The notes beneath the pieces were generated by a model. It was not told where the DNA came from. It made no database searches and saw only the letters and a program-made list of their open reading frames with translations. Positions 38,241-51,104 of a stretch of 64,000 bases of DNA are shown piece by piece. Position numbers and translations under genes: made by a program. Position 1 is the stretch's first letter. Every line of letters starts with the position of its first letter. The stretch covers positions 1,426,001 to 1,490,000 of the forward strand of contig JBLDXI010000017.1 of assembly GCA_047495785.1 (NCBI GenBank), given 5' to 3'. The stretch comes from Lepidodermella squamata. Its lineage: Eukaryota > Gastrotricha.

Positions 38241-38831
38241 GTTAATGACTCAACATGAATCCGAGCTAAACCAACGTGCTCTGAACGACCGTATAGCGAG
38301 ATAAGATTATGAGGTTATGGCGCATCAAATAGCCCTGTTATAGCTCTTATATATCGCTCTTATACACGCGCATTAATGGGATTTAGAAATGGATGAATTA
38401 ACAATTAACGACTTCCCTAAATCCCTATAAGATAGCTAGAAAACTTATTAAATTTAAAAATTTGAATTGTCGTTCAGGGTTCGGAATGGGACAACATATT
38501 TGCACCCCTATAATTTAGATTACTCCAGCCAATTTTTACGATTATTTGAGATTTTGATGTTTCCATATTGTACTGAAGCCCTCGATCATCACGGGATTAT
38601 TCATTCTAGAAACCTGTTATGCCATCAGATAGGCAGAACCTTTATTAATTTTGGCTCTGATATCGTAATCACTGATTTGTAAAATCGATACCTGGAATCG
38701 ATATCGGGTTTGCAGATGATGAAAGCCCATATTTTTGGGGAGTCTGAACGCTGGAACCCTAAAATTGAAGCACATCTCCAATTTAAAAAAAAAATCAATA
38801 GAAAATGTACGCAGAATAACTCTTTTATTAA
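38241..38831. other. Intergenic, no gene seen
   Basis: About 590 bp between the small membrane protein and the clathrin-like gene. Nothing recognised. Confidence 0.4.
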
Positions 38832-40159
38832 TCATTTATCAATATTCATTGAAATCACATTTCCTCGACGATCAACGCCGATAATATTTCCATTGTCATG
38901 AAAGTGTATATGTGAACTCATGAGAGGCTCATTCGAAACTCGACCTTGTCGAACGAGTTTGCAACTTTCAAAATCGATGACTAGGAAATAGCCATCTTTG
39001 GTAAGCACGTGAAGCTCTTTCATCTTCTGATCAAACTGTAACACAAATAATTATTAAAATTAATCAATAACATTCAATCAATGGCTTGAAAACCTGAATT
39101 GTGATCGGGAAATCATATCCAGTTGGATGCTGCTTTGCAAATTGAACCTTACAAGATTTTTCCTGGCCCAACTTCTCTTCTTGTTCATTCAATTCCATCA
39201 CATGTACAACCCCCTCGCCATTGTTGGTAATCCCAGATGACGCCGTTGCTAGGTAGCTTAAATCTCCGATTTTGAAAAAGTTCACCGCCTGACCTTGAAG
39301 GGTGGCTACAAAACGAGAGCCGTGAAAAATTTGAAGCTGCCCAACAGAACTTTGTTTGAACGTTTGCATGCTCATTAGGACACCCCATTTCAACGTTGGG
39401 TCGACTTGATAATCGTACAATTTGAAGCTTTTCTCGTGAATTTTCCAGCATTTCGCGCCCCGTCTTGAACAAATCAATTCAGCCTCAGCGTCGTCGGAGT
39501 TGTTGCCAGTTGTCGAGGCGTGATAGATTGAATGATGAGTTACAACCCCTAACACGGTTGGGGTTAGCCATTTCATCAAAGAAATGCGATCATCGGTGAA
39601 TTTCAGATACTTCAACTTGCAGTTGTCAAACAAATTCCACAGTTGAATTTCATCGCTGTCTTTGATGGCAGCAATATCGCCGGTTGGGTTGACGAGGATA
39701 AGATCGCCGAAGAAGCTGCGACGAGCTACGGATGCGGCTGTTGGGCTAGCCAAGTCGATGATTCGAAGTTCCAAGGTCTTGGCAAATTCGCTTAGTTCTC
39801 TCGATCGAGTTTGAAGGCATAGCGTCTTTTGGGTTACACTAGACGCCACCACTTCATCATATTCGATATCGAGATCTTTGAGCTGAAAACATTAGAAGTA
39901 ATTAGCTTGGAAAATGAAGTTTCCGATGTTGGAAAAATTTCCAAATTTCGCTAAGCATCGGAAATTTCAAGTTTTTTTTCATTTTTTAGAGCCGAAAATC
40001 AGTCTTTTCCTACAACTTAGACCGGAATTTCGAAAAATGATCAATTTAAGTTAATCGGTCGATAATTTAGCTTGTTTAGAGACTTGAAATTGTGTTAATG
40101 GTTATAAAATTTACCTTGAACAGTAAACTCAAGTTGAAACTTCTTTTTTCACCAGCCAT
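38832..40159 (-). CDS. Stand-alone clathrin N-terminal-domain protein
   Basis: Exons 40159..40115, 39882..39094 and 39035..38832 give about 345 residues, the length of a clathrin terminal domain alone. Blades align in order with clathrin heavy chain: LVNPTGDIAAIKDSDEIQLW, ISLMKWLTPTVLGVVTHHSI, GQLQIFHGSRFVATLQGQAV, DFPITIQ, KELHVLTKDGYFLVID and NIIGVDRRGNVISM. It stops at once after the last blade, so the linker, leg and trimerisation regions are missing. It cannot form a coat but could bind clathrin-box peptides, for example as an adaptor competitor. It is paralogous to the gene at the left edge. Identity with clathrin is low, so function is open. Confidence 0.8.
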
Positions 40160-40498
40160 CTCTTGAATAAGCATGAAAAAATTGTGTAAATCAATAAGCG
40201 CTCTTTCTTGCGATATCTCTGCTTAAAAAACCGCTATAACCCGCCTAAATCTTGAAGCGCAGGTTGTCCCGTACAACAACAATGCCTGCTACGACTCATT
40301 AATAATGCCACTTGTGAATGGCGCCGTAAACCCGGTCCAGGCAATAAAGACCTGAGGCATCGATCAATGTTTAAAAATATACCTCATTGTTTACATTTGC
40401 AAGACGTTTCTGTTTAATTTTTAAACAAATCATTAAGAGAATCTTTAAAAAATGTTAGTCTGATTATTTTTTGTCCATCATTCGGCTGGTGACATTTC
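40160..40498. other. Intergenic, no gene seen
   Basis: AT-rich sequence with nothing recognisable. Confidence 0.4.
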
Positions 40499-41304
40499 TT
40501 ACTGGACTTGGCGGCACGCATCAGCGCATTGGGCTGAAGTTGTGTGAGAAACACTCTGCGTGAATAAATGCAATATAAAAGAAAGAAAATTAAAAAAAAT
40601 CGAAAGAATATACCGTCATCGAACAGCTTTCGCTAGCGTCGATGCACTGACAGGCTCCGGCTGTATTCGGCACGTAGCATTGTTGGGTCTTGTCGCCGCA
40701 AAACGCATTGCACGTCTCCATGTCGTGCTTCTTCGACGACAGCTTGAAGCTACACTTCTTGCTGTCTTCCGACAACGGCATGCATGAGCAATAGCCATCT
40801 TCGGGATCGTTACAGCTCTGAAGAAATGAATTATAATTGCGAATTTATTATTATCAAATTTGAAACTCACCACAGCAGTTGCATTGGCGCTGCCGTGTTT
40901 GTTTTTGCGACCTGAGAAAATGAAATAATAATAATAATAGAAAAGTGTTATTAATTTACCTTCGCCATGCTTTTTCTTGCCTGAATACGGAAAATTAATG
41001 TAACGGCAATGTTAAATTTAGGCTAGGATTTACCTTCATGATCTTTGCCCTTCTTGGAATCGTGATCCTTGCCTTTGTTCTTGTCGTGATCTTTTCCCTT
41101 CCGCTCGTGATCGCCACCGTGCTTCTTGCTCTTCGTCTCGCCAGACTTATTGCGATCCTCTCCGCTGTTACTGTTGTCATCTCCGGATTCAGATCCATGC
41201 CGGCCAATCGAGCCACCAGATGAACCCCAGCTGCAAGCGTACGTGACGTAGCAAGCGACGGTGAGGACAACCAAGGTTACAAGAATAACTTTGTTAAGAG
41301 CCAT
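40499..41304 (-). CDS. Secreted His/Lys/Gly-rich and Cys-rich protein
   Basis: Five exons, 41304..41034, 40980..40960, 40911..40871, 40817..40614 and 40555..40499, give 197 residues. A signal peptide (LNKVILVTLVVLTVACYVTY) is followed by a low-complexity region with degenerate KGKDHD/KHGGDHE repeats, probably metal- or polyanion-binding. A C-terminal Cys-rich domain has about ten cysteines (CNDPEDGYCSCMP to CADACRQ). The 21-nt and 41-nt mini-exons extend the repeat region. I do not recognise the family. Confidence 0.65.
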
Positions 41305-41611
41305 TATAGTGAAAATAATCGGTTGATTGAATGTGAATTTAGTCCATGAAGAATGCCGCTAATCGCAGCCCCTTATATAGGCCGCATTCAACCTAACCCG
41401 GTACAGAGACAACCCATTGATAGGCTCCAACGATCGGAACCTGAATAACAATTAGGATGATACTGCGCAGCAGTCAAACTAAATAACAATAACGAGTTCG
41501 TGTCCTGAAACCAGACAGGTTTTCATGGCGCAAAGTTTTATTGCCCGACATGAAAAAAATGTTGCAAGGGTACAAAACTAATACAACTGTAACAAGGTGG
41601 GTATGTAACAA

Positions 41612-42631
41612 TCAGTGTCCATTAATTGGTTTATATTCTACAAAGATCGGTTGCGCTATCACACCTGCGAAAAAAACCACTTTAATTTGTTCAAAGAATT
41701 ATTCAATAAAAAATTACCTTGACATTGGTGCGCTTGTAATTTTGAGATCAGCTGAGGCCCGCAGCATAAGAGCGAGGCGGCGATAGCAATGTCGGTATGG
41801 TATCGATTAGGACGACCTTCGCATCGAATCAAGATGCCAGCATCATTGTAGTTGACGAGATTCAGTTGTCGCTGAGGCGATGCATATGGATTGGGACTAA
41901 GCTCCATCATATTCATCCGTTGCGAGGTTCCAATCGGGGCAACCCGTTCGTTATTAATACACTCTTCCCGTTCAAATTGGAATGCCTAGATAGGTAAAGT
42001 TTTGAATATTTTCGAAGAAAAATCAGGTTTAGAGTACCTTGCTCCCGCAACAGGCTGTCCGTTCCAAATCCATTGGATTGTTAACAAAATACGATTTGCC
42101 GTTACATCGCACGACCGGCCTGGTAACACCGTAACGATCCACCATAAAAGTTGAATCAATTACAAGCGGCTGGCTTTCGAAAAACGAATCTTCCTCGCTG
42201 GTTTCCGTAAAATGATCCGATTCCCCTGTCAGAATTTCAGTAGTTGTGGTACTAGTTGTTGCGATGGGGGTTGTCGAGGCTTGGCCTTTGAGGGCAAGTT
42301 CAAGGAGCAGCTTAGCGAACGCCTTCCGACTCAGCGCGGTTTTAACAGAACTTCTATGCGAAGGTCGGATGGCCGATAGAGAATTTTCTGGGGATCCTAA
42401 TTCACGCCTATTTGCTCTATTAGGATATTCCGTGGTCGGCTGACGGTAGGATATTTCCAGCCGGTTCGGTCGCGATAGGTAAAGCGTCCACCTTCGCGGG
42501 GGTAAGGCGTCAGACAAACTGATTGACGGCGGCCCGTTGTAGCTGGCTGAATCATGGCCCTGAGGGTAGGATATGACCGCAGAGATTGTCCCGAAAACAG
42601 ATAAAACGAGGTAAGGATGCATTTTTTTCAT
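41612..42631 (-). CDS. Secreted protein with a repeated C..CC..C module
   Basis: Exons 42631..42038, 41985..41718 and 41664..41612 give 304 residues. A signal peptide (HPYLVLSVFGTISAVISY) leads into a Pro/Ser/Thr-rich region. Then come two copies of a module: RCNGKSYFVNNPMDLERTACC, closing with EEC, and RCEGRPNRYHTDIAIAASLLCC, closing with QC. The first is split by the first intron after CCGSK. Paired adjacent cysteines suggest disulphide-bonded mini-domains. The family is unknown to me. Confidence 0.6.
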
Positions 42632-43679
42632 TAACTTTCAATGCAGCCTATTGTTCGTTAATTAAACTCGAACCGCTGAAGTGAACTAAATTTGAGGACT
42701 CGGCATTGCTGAGACAGTGTTTTGAGGCGGCGCATACGTGAGTCGAGTGCGAGACTCGCTTTAACACTTTTTAATGTCTTTGTGTGTGTGTTCAACTTTC
42801 GGGAAAAACCGCGAGACATCAACAATAATAGCGTGAGCGGCTACCATGCAGATGTTCCACGCAGAGAAGATGATTTCGTTTTACACTGCTACTACAACTA
42901 CTTTGTTTTCGGTATTATCTATGAAAACAAACGTCGCGCGCAAACAGTTTATACATTCAGTGTGCCGGTTTTTCGTCGTGAAATTTTGCCTCAAGTCAGA
43001 CGTAATTTATAGAAAGAGTTGAATAAAAATGATACCAGCTTTACGTATTAGCCTTCAAGACATTCAACCTAGCAATTAGTATCAGCTACGCTGCTGTAAA
43101 CATTGCTTTGAACAAATTTTACGCTTTATTTAATGATAACGACCTGCTTTTTAGCCGTCAATTATCTGCATAAAGGCCATTAAAACTGGCCCATTTAAAC
43201 TTGCCTTTTATAATTCTACTCTGGTATCGTAATAAGTCAACAATATTTATAGCTGATATTATCGTCTGCTTTATTAACAACTCAACATGTTCAAATTTTT
43301 TCAAAATTTTCGCGCATGGTGGCTTGTGAACGAAAAACATAACTTTGTATGGAAAAAACTAAAAACAAGTCGAAAACAGGGGAGATATATTCAATAATAT
43401 ATAATTAGGCACAATGTTGCGCTTGAGAAAATAAAATGTGATCGTAGCATTAGAGAGATCTAGGCTGGTTTTTATAGACAGTAATATATTACCGACATTT
43501 TCTCTTTTTTTTAAGCTGGGTTTTCAAACAAAGGCGATAAAAATGTAAAATTATATAAAACGTCTATTGAACATCGGACTTTCCAATGTCGGTTATTGAT
43601 AAAGAAGTGCTTGCTTCGTAGCTTTTCCGCCTGGTCGTTGCTGGTGAAAGTGGCGCTAATAGATTGCTATCTTGAAGGT
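42632..43679. other. Intergenic, 1.05 kb
   Basis: A 96-codon open frame on plus (42722-43012) shows no family features. No other element seen. Confidence 0.4.
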
Positions 43680-45356
43680 CTATAAAATGTCCTCATTAGA
43701 TGACGCGAAATTCGGGAAAAAATCACAAAGCTCACTTATACAACTGAAAGAATCGCGCATGGTTTCTTCGTTCGCATCGCCGACTACATCGGCTTCATCC
43801 GCAGCAGCAGTCTGGTCCGGGTTGTTGAACTTCCACTCGCCGTTTTTACCTTTGTGAACCGCAAAGCCAGCTTTTTCCATCACTTTTTGTGTCGATTCAC
43901 CTGTTGGTAGTAAAACGAGAAAATGTATCGAAATTCTGTTAAAATACCGTCAGACTTTGGGGCGGTGAGGGTCACTTTGACAAGCCGAAATAGGGTGAGT
44001 TGGGCCTATCAAAAACTGAAGGTGAACAAGGTAGATACCCCATGAGTGGCGTACCTTGCATAGCCCAAGAAAACATCAATACAACTCATTTCCGAAAATG
44101 GCAGAACAGGTAAAGGTATGTAAAAATTATGGAAATGGGAATTTTCGGTGGCTGCGCAACAGAGGCCTCTTCCTCATAATGGAAATGATTTGGCATTTTC
44201 AGACTGCCCTTTCTCCAGGCAATCCAAGGGTACCCCACTCGTGTAGTCTTTACCTAACCACCTTCGATTTTTGATAGACCAAAGTCACCCCATTTCGGAA
44301 TCTCAAAAAGACCACATTAGAGATTTTACAACTTGGCACGTTCACATTACATTATCGATATTTCTTGCGTCCTGTTTATGGAAGAAACGCTGATGAAGGA
44401 TGAAAACAAAGTACGCCAGAAATAAACCTCACTCCCAGGTTTCTGCCATAGTCAATTTTAGCTTTATTTAAATTTACAAAAGTAATGTGTAAAAAAATTG
44501 AAAAATCTCAAATTTCAGATTTTTTCAAAATTAAAAAAATTGGAAAATAATTTCATTTTATTCACATATAAATTTAAAAATGAATGATTTAAAAATTAAA
44601 AATTCATAAATTATATTAAAATTAAATTTTATACTTCTTTACTTATTATCTAAATTTTTATTTTTTTTCTAAAAATTTGAATGACTTACCAGTCGACAAC
44701 ATGATATCAAGCGATGCTTTTCCGCTGTTGATCAGAAGTGAAATAATATGTGCACTTTTGTTGGTCGTCGCCAGCGACAACGCCGTTTCGCCGCTATTGT
44801 TCTTCAAATCCACCTTAAGGGCGCCGAAGCGATGGAAAGACCTGACGAGTAGGCGAACGGCAAGGTCGTTGCCGCTTTTCACCGCATAAATCAGCGGCGT
44901 ATTGCCTTGTTTATCCGCAATGTTCGGGTCGATTTTCGAGCACGCTATGAGCACTTGAATGACATCGAGCAAATTCATGGTTACAGCGTGACTCAACGCT
45001 GTTCGCCCGTCGTTATCTGTCACGTTCGCGTCGGCGTGGTGGCGAAGTAGCATGTCAACCATGCGCTGCCGAATAACAGGCTCCTTCACCCAACACGCTT
45101 GCATCAACGGCGTCCGGCCGTTGGCAGCCGGGTCTTTTGCATTGACAACACTTGGCAGTTCGGCGGCGTCGATCGAACTCAGTAAAATTTTCAGCTTTTT
45201 CAAGCTCTCTTCCATGATGGCTTGAACTACTTTTTTCGCCGTTTGAGTTGATATTGCATCGCCGATTTCAGGTCGATAGGTTACGCCTTTCCCGAAACCT
45301 GGCCCTACGAGGGCCTCGGCAAGGGACACTGAAGGTTTGTTCCAAGAGAAAGCCAT
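43680..45356 (-). CDS. Ankyrin-repeat protein
   Basis: Exons 45356..44690 and 43900..43680 give 295 residues. About four ankyrin repeats occupy residues 70-220 (NGRTPLMQACWVKEP, DNDGRTALSHAVTMNLLDVI, DKQGNTPLIYAVKSGNDLAV, NSGETALSLATTNKSAHIIS). The second exon adds TQKVMEKAGFAVHKGKNGEW and an acidic tail. The separating intron, 789 bp, is long for this region and very AT-rich. Likely an interaction scaffold; no catalytic domain. Confidence 0.85.
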
Positions 45357-47658
45357 AGGTATTCAAAAAATAGACACTACGATTTCAAATCGTAATATTT
45401 CTCTGATTAAAAAAGTGAGTCAATGCAACAAATTTGACTCCCACTTCCCTAATTAGTTTCTAAGCTGTCTCTAAATATTATTTAATCACAAATAGAAATC
45501 TGCCCCTATTTTATTAAACTTAAAAAAATCTAACACTCTAATCAGAAGAAAAAATTGAAAAATTTTAATTAGAGCAAAAATCTTGTAATTAATGAATGAA
45601 GGTATAGGCGAATAGAACAACTCGTTAAAGGGGGTTTTCGAGCTCCAATATGACAGGTGCTTCAATAATGGTCGATAAGTTTAGCCGAAGGCAATTTTAG
45701 TAGTCGAGTCTTTTGTAAAAAATCCACTCGAAAAGTACTTTTCGCCCACGAGAAGAGCTATTGCCGCTCTTAAAGTATCTCAATAATAACAATATCTAAG
45801 AACAATAAGTAGCAGCGATGCGTTGCGATCTCCGTTCTATTTCGGGTGTCGATGATAGAAGTAAGGAAGATGGTCTATAATAGCACTATAAACGGCTGGA
45901 CAGGGGCATCGAGCCAAAATTTGAATACTATTATGTGCTATGAAATAAAACGCTTTTCGAATTATATTAAGTGCGCAGCGAGAATTCCGATGCGATTAAA
46001 TTGGGACGTGTAAGATTCATGGCCATGTGATCAATTTCCGTGATTCAATGTATTTAAGCAACACGAAAAACGAAATTTAATACTTTTAAACTATAAATGC
46101 GTATAATATATAGAACGTTGCATTTTGCATTATCTATTTTAACAGGAAAAAAATTGTCTCTCGTGATAGCTGGCGGGCATTTTCGGTATACATTGCGACT
46201 GACTGATCTTAGATGAACGCGAATTGAATGAAATTATGCGCGATAGAAATGTGCGAAGCCGCTCATTCGGTTTTTTTTTGGCTAGGCGCATAATGTCATC
46301 TAAGCTGTGATACTCACGTATATAACGCGCACTGGTATATATACGTGCATATATATGTATTTCATTTACGCGCGCTCACACCATCGGCGACACGGCGACG
46401 CGTCGCAGGATCAAATCATTAGGCGATCGATTTGATGCTCGAAAAAATATCATTACATTACCGCACGGTCATGATGCCGGGTATTTCGCGCTGCTCGTCA
46501 TCATCGTCTCAAGTATGGTGCTCAATCGCTCCGAGGCCGTAAATATTTTCGCATCATATCATGCGCAACGTGTGGTATCGCGCGAATTATCGAGCTGAGA
46601 TGCAAGCGCAGAAGCTCACGGCCGCCGCCTATAAATTACTGACGCGTCTTAAAAAAAAAGGAGCGCGAACAAATTATATTATTTATATAACACATTTTCT
46701 TCTCTGCGCCTATCCTGCACTCGGGTGACGCGAAAAACGAAAAGAAAAGCCGACAAAATCACTAATATGTCGCACGTAACACCCTATTACCGAGGTGCTG
46801 GTGAGGAATGCGTAATATCGAAAATCAGCGACAAGAACCACTACACCCATGTGACGCTATTATAGGTACATAATATAACACGAATTTTAAATTATTTTTA
46901 TTTCATTATAAAGCCTGCTTTAAAAATTCAATGTTTTTTGCGCTCGATTCATTTCCTGAACTACAATTCAAGTTTAAAAAGTGTTAGACCGAAGAATAAA
47001 ACATCCGACCTCAAACGTCATGTGGCGATATTATAGAGGACACTCTACTGAACGCAAAAAAAATGTATTCATCGTTCGCTTTTTTCTGCTTTACCGCAAT
47101 CGAAACAAAAGAGACGCAATATTTTTTCAATTATATTATAGATTTATTTGAACATACACGGCGGTAATTGAATATTGATGAAAAAACATTTCACAATTTT
47201 TGATCCAGTATACACACATGCACATATTATGTGCGCACGTATAATGAAGTTATGATACATTATTTTATTCAAAAAAAAGAAGCACGATACGATTTTTCTT
47301 GAGAAACGCGGATGCCAATACTCTTTTTTGTTATCAAAACAATAGAAAAACAGGCGGAATCTAGGGACCAGCTGGCTTTGACAGTCGCCGAACCGAACTA
47401 TTTTACAGATCATGCTGGTGAACGTCCATTCTGAATTAGAAAAAATGTCGGAGAAATGATGTTAGTCCGGAATATTTTTCTCTGTGATACAGAAAAAAAT
47501 GGTCTATAAAATGCCGCGTTTTAAATGCGAAGCTAACCTAAATTGGATATCGCGGCCTTTCTATTTTTTGCAATTATACGCTTAACGGCCGAGCGAAACA
47601 CTTGGGAATGGAAAAAAATTAATTTAACCTAATTTTGTACATTGTACTGAAAGAATTT
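45357..47658. other. Intergenic, 2.3 kb
   Basis: AT-rich, with short TATA/CATATA simple stretches around 46340. No gene, RNA or transposon recognised. Confidence 0.4.
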
Positions 47659-48499
47659 TCAAGATATCTTACACCTTGGCCATTGTTTTTCTTTCGATGT
47701 CAATGGAACGTAGATAACGTCGAGTAGATCTTGCTTCGAAATTGACCCATCAGCGTTTTTATCGATTTGCTGCAAAATTTGGTTTTCGCCCTCTGGACCA
47801 ACCGGAATCACAAGTCGGCCGCCTGGCGCCAATTGATCAATCAGGGCCTAAATAATAAGATTGAAAAAAAATATTAAAAAATAATCAAATTTAGGCCCAC
47901 CTTTGGAATCTCAGGTGCAGCAGCTCCGACATGAATAGCGTTAAAAGGAGCCGCTTCAGGGTATCCTAGTCGCCCATCGCCCTGCAAGAGCTTCATGTTA
48001 CCCGACTCGAGGAGGGCGTGCAATTTCGGGTCTTTTCGAACGTTAGCATGTGACTCATCTACGAGTTGTTTGATGTGTTCGATGCCTACAACGTGGCCTG
48101 TTGGGCCAACCATGAGGGTCATGGCACAAGTCAAGTAGCCCGAACCCGAGCCGACATCTAAGGCTCTCATGCCTGGTTGAAGGTGGTTCTTCAAAACCTC
48201 CAAGACGTGGCCATGCTGTATGAAAAAAAATAAAAGATTTAGATAAGAAATGACGGAGGAGTCTACCATATGAGGGGCACTAATCGTTGCGGCGTAACCA
48301 ATAGGCTGTGGCGAGTCCATGTAAGGGTGATTTTTGGCGAAAAGGCCGCGATCAACAGCTGACATGGCCTCGATAACCCGCTGTTCACGAATAACCCCAC
48401 TTTCTATCAGAAAATTCGCTAGATTATAAAAAATTCAATCAATTCAATAAAGCAACTTTTCAAGTGGTTGATCAGTTCAAGGTTCTGAGACCGGCTCAT
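47659..48499 (-). CDS. PCMT1: Protein-L-isoaspartate O-methyltransferase
   Basis: Start [13 protein letters not shown] at 48499, then exons carrying [79 protein letters not shown] and, last, a segment ending [11 protein letters not shown]. These are the canonical PIMT blocks, including the SAM-binding GSGSGY motif and the isoaspartyl-peptide loop. The enzyme repairs isomerised Asp/Asn in aged proteins. An in-frame exon further upstream (about 48600-48690) carries a hydrophobic stretch that could add a membrane-anchoring N-terminus in an alternative transcript. Confidence 0.93.
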
Positions 48500-48852
48500 T
48501 GTTGACAACTTGCAGGATGCCAGCAAAACGCACAGATAAACAGGAACCAACTGAAAGAGAATGATTCAAGATCATTCCGTTGATATTAAAATCCCACCTT
48601 TTTCGGACTTGAGGCTAATCTAGCCCACAGATAGGCGACGGATTTCGGCAGGAGCAACGTTTTCAGCCCGAAAAAACCTATCAAACTATAAGAAAATTCT
48701 GAAATGATAAATAATAATACTTTATTCTTTGATTCGCATTTCAGGTATAAAATAACATTTTTTGTCGGTTTATAATCATCATCACTGAAATGGTCGATGT
48801 GGAAGCAGTTTTCGAGCATTTTCGAGATTTTATTCTCGTGGAAAGCAACATT

Positions 48853-49660
48853 TCAACACTGGTCAACATCTGCGTCAGAAGTCGGCGATGGCACAGAGGC
48901 AATTCTCGGCTTTTTTAAGGCAGCTCGTTTCGTGAGTATGTGAACGCTTATAGCTAACAGCGAAGATAGGAATCCAATTAAGGTGGCTGATTTAGCTCCA
49001 ATTGGGCTTTTACAACCAGCTGGTCTCGGCAACCAGTGGTAGGCAAGAATGGCGTCAAGCGTGTACCGTAACGTTGCAGCCCATAAAATCGACTGCTTTT
49101 CTCGCTCGGCAGTTCCGCGTCTCAGCGATATTAAATTGGATGTGATTTCAACCAAACATGAAACCAGCCAGGACAGCATTGAAACCTGAAATGTTCATTT
49201 TATTCACTCAACCCATTCCATTCGATAATGAATTACCGTTAATAGGCCATTTTGTAAGGCACTGGCTGGTTTCAGGATACCATGATCGAACAGGAATAAC
49301 ACGTGATCGATCGGGAAAAATATTTGAGCACTAATTGTGCTTATCGAGTTCAAAATCGATGGAAGCGGGTCGTTTCTATCATATTGGATCATTCCGTTTT
49401 GAATATTGCTATAAAATTCGCCTGATATTTAGAAAAAAATTCGCGAAATGCAACTTGGACTACCTCATCATGAAAGGCACGTTGTCGAATACGCGAAGCA
49501 GCGTTCTCGTCGCTGAAATTTGTTGAGCAAGCGGTTTCAAATTTTGTCCAGCAGCACCACGAGACATTAGAAACGAAATCAAATTCTGAGTAAGCCGCAT
49601 AACTCGGTCCCTGCCATCAGTTGTTTGGCACAAATCGACAATAACTTCCATTGCTGCCAT
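48853..49660 (-). CDS. PEX11: PEX11-like peroxisomal membrane protein
   Basis: Three exons, starting MAAMEVIVDLCQTTDGRDRV at 49660. PEX11 blocks are visible: RVMRLTQNLISFLMSRG, LKPLAQQISATRTLLRVFDN, IFFPIDHVLFLFDHGIL, then a C-terminal hydrophobic helix (SATLIGFLSSLLAISVHIL). PEX11 proteins tubulate and divide peroxisomes. I placed the start at 49660 because the preceding open codons follow a TTTCTAG acceptor-like sequence. The first intron is about 90 bp; alternative nearer acceptors give stops. Confidence 0.8.
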
Positions 49661-50235
49661 GTTAAAAGAGCTTATCAACAATTCACTAGAAAAATCCAAA
49701 TTTCAACCAAAAAAATTAACAACACCTGATATTTTATTTTAGCTGATTTAATCCTTATATTAATAGAATATCTGTTTTTATATTTTCCCGATTTTTATAT
49801 TAGCCCGTGCATAGCGATGAGTTATAAGTTTGTTCACAGAAGATTACATGTTCACAAATGATAATTTTTGCACGTAACCTCTGTTTTACGGTGATGCAGA
49901 TTCAAACCTTGAGCAATTTAAAAAATATTACATACAAATCAAACAGAAAAACAAACACCACAATGAGCAGTATAAAAAAATTACAACAATATTATGATTC
50001 AATGCCACTGATTATTGCATCGATTGAGACATACGTGTTATTATTTTTTGGAAATGTTTTTGAGGCAAATATCATACAAAACGATTGTCACGTTATTGCC
50101 GAGTTAAAAACGAAGCATTAGTTTTAGCAAGATTATTCGGCGAGCTTTGTGAGATTTAATTATAGCGTTCTGAGAACAATTTATACTACTTTTTATATAC
50201 AACAACAAACTTAAAACAAAGCAATTGAGAAAATG
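49661..50235. other. Intergenic, no gene seen
   Basis: AT-rich spacer between PEX11 and the second PIMT-like gene. Confidence 0.4.
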
Positions 50236-51015
50236 TCAGGCGCAGTCAAAAAACTCGCCGGCATTGTGAGCGTCGTACCAGTCGTTGGTGATTCTTTGCG
50301 AGGTCGGATTAGCTCGGACCGAAGTCAGAACAGTCAAATTTTGCTTTCTCACAGACCCATCCAGCAGTTTGTCAACCTGTTGCAAAGTGTGACCAGATTC
50401 GTCGAATTTGACTGGGAACAGCAGCTTTCCACCAGGTCTCAATTGATCGATCAACAGCTGCAAGAACAGTTAAGGTGGGTGTGATAATGCGAGTTAATAC
50501 CTTATTACCTGAGGTATGTAAGGAACCAAAATGTCGACGTAAATAGCGTCGAAGGGGCTTCGATCAAACTGGCCGAGGCGACCATCGCCAGTCGTAAATC
50601 GAAGTCGACCAGTTTCGTGGAGTGCAACAAGACGGCGATCTTTGTGAATATTCGCAATCGAGAGATCGACTCGAGACTTGGCTGTGTCGATTGCTACGAC
50701 TTCGCCAGTCTCCCCGACAAGTAAACCCATCACGGCCGGGACGTATCCCGCGCCTATGCCTACGACAAGAACTCTTTGACCAGGTCTAAGATGGCTTTTG
50801 AGCGTTTCCAGCGCGAATCCATGCATAATATGAAGGACTGTATCGCTTGAAGTATTCGTAAAAACACTGTACAGATGCGAATCTGCGAAATGAGAGCGTT
50901 CCAGAGAAGACACGGCATCAATAACACGATTGTCCTTCAGAACACCCGCCCGAATCAATCGACGGGCGAAGTCGTTTTTCTCACATCTCGGACGCTCAAT
51001 ATCCATTTTAATCAT
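50236..51015 (-). CDS. Divergent PIMT-like methyltransferase paralogue
   Basis: Two exons split by an intron near 50460-50510. The PIMT scaffold is kept: RRLIRAGVLKDNRVIDAVSS, GFALETLKSHLRPGQRVLVV, TGDGRLGQFDRSPFDAIYVD and LIDQLRPGGKLLFPV. The SAM-binding loop reads GIGAGYVPAVM, and the loop that reads [18 protein letters not shown] in the canonical copy is replaced by unrelated sequence ending LHIMHG. The protein may bind SAM but has probably lost isoaspartate specificity. It lies 1.7 kb from the canonical copy, a local duplicate that diverged. Confidence 0.85.
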
Positions 51016-51104
51016 GTCAGTTGTTATAAACGTCTAAATAGGATGAGACAATATTCCATAAAAATCAGTCGAAAATTGAGAAAATTCGTATAGAGATCTA
51101 ACAA

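Noticed and set aside
42722-43012. A 96-codon plus-strand open frame upstream of the secreted protein gene
   Set aside because: No family features and a composition unlike neighbouring proteins; probably chance.
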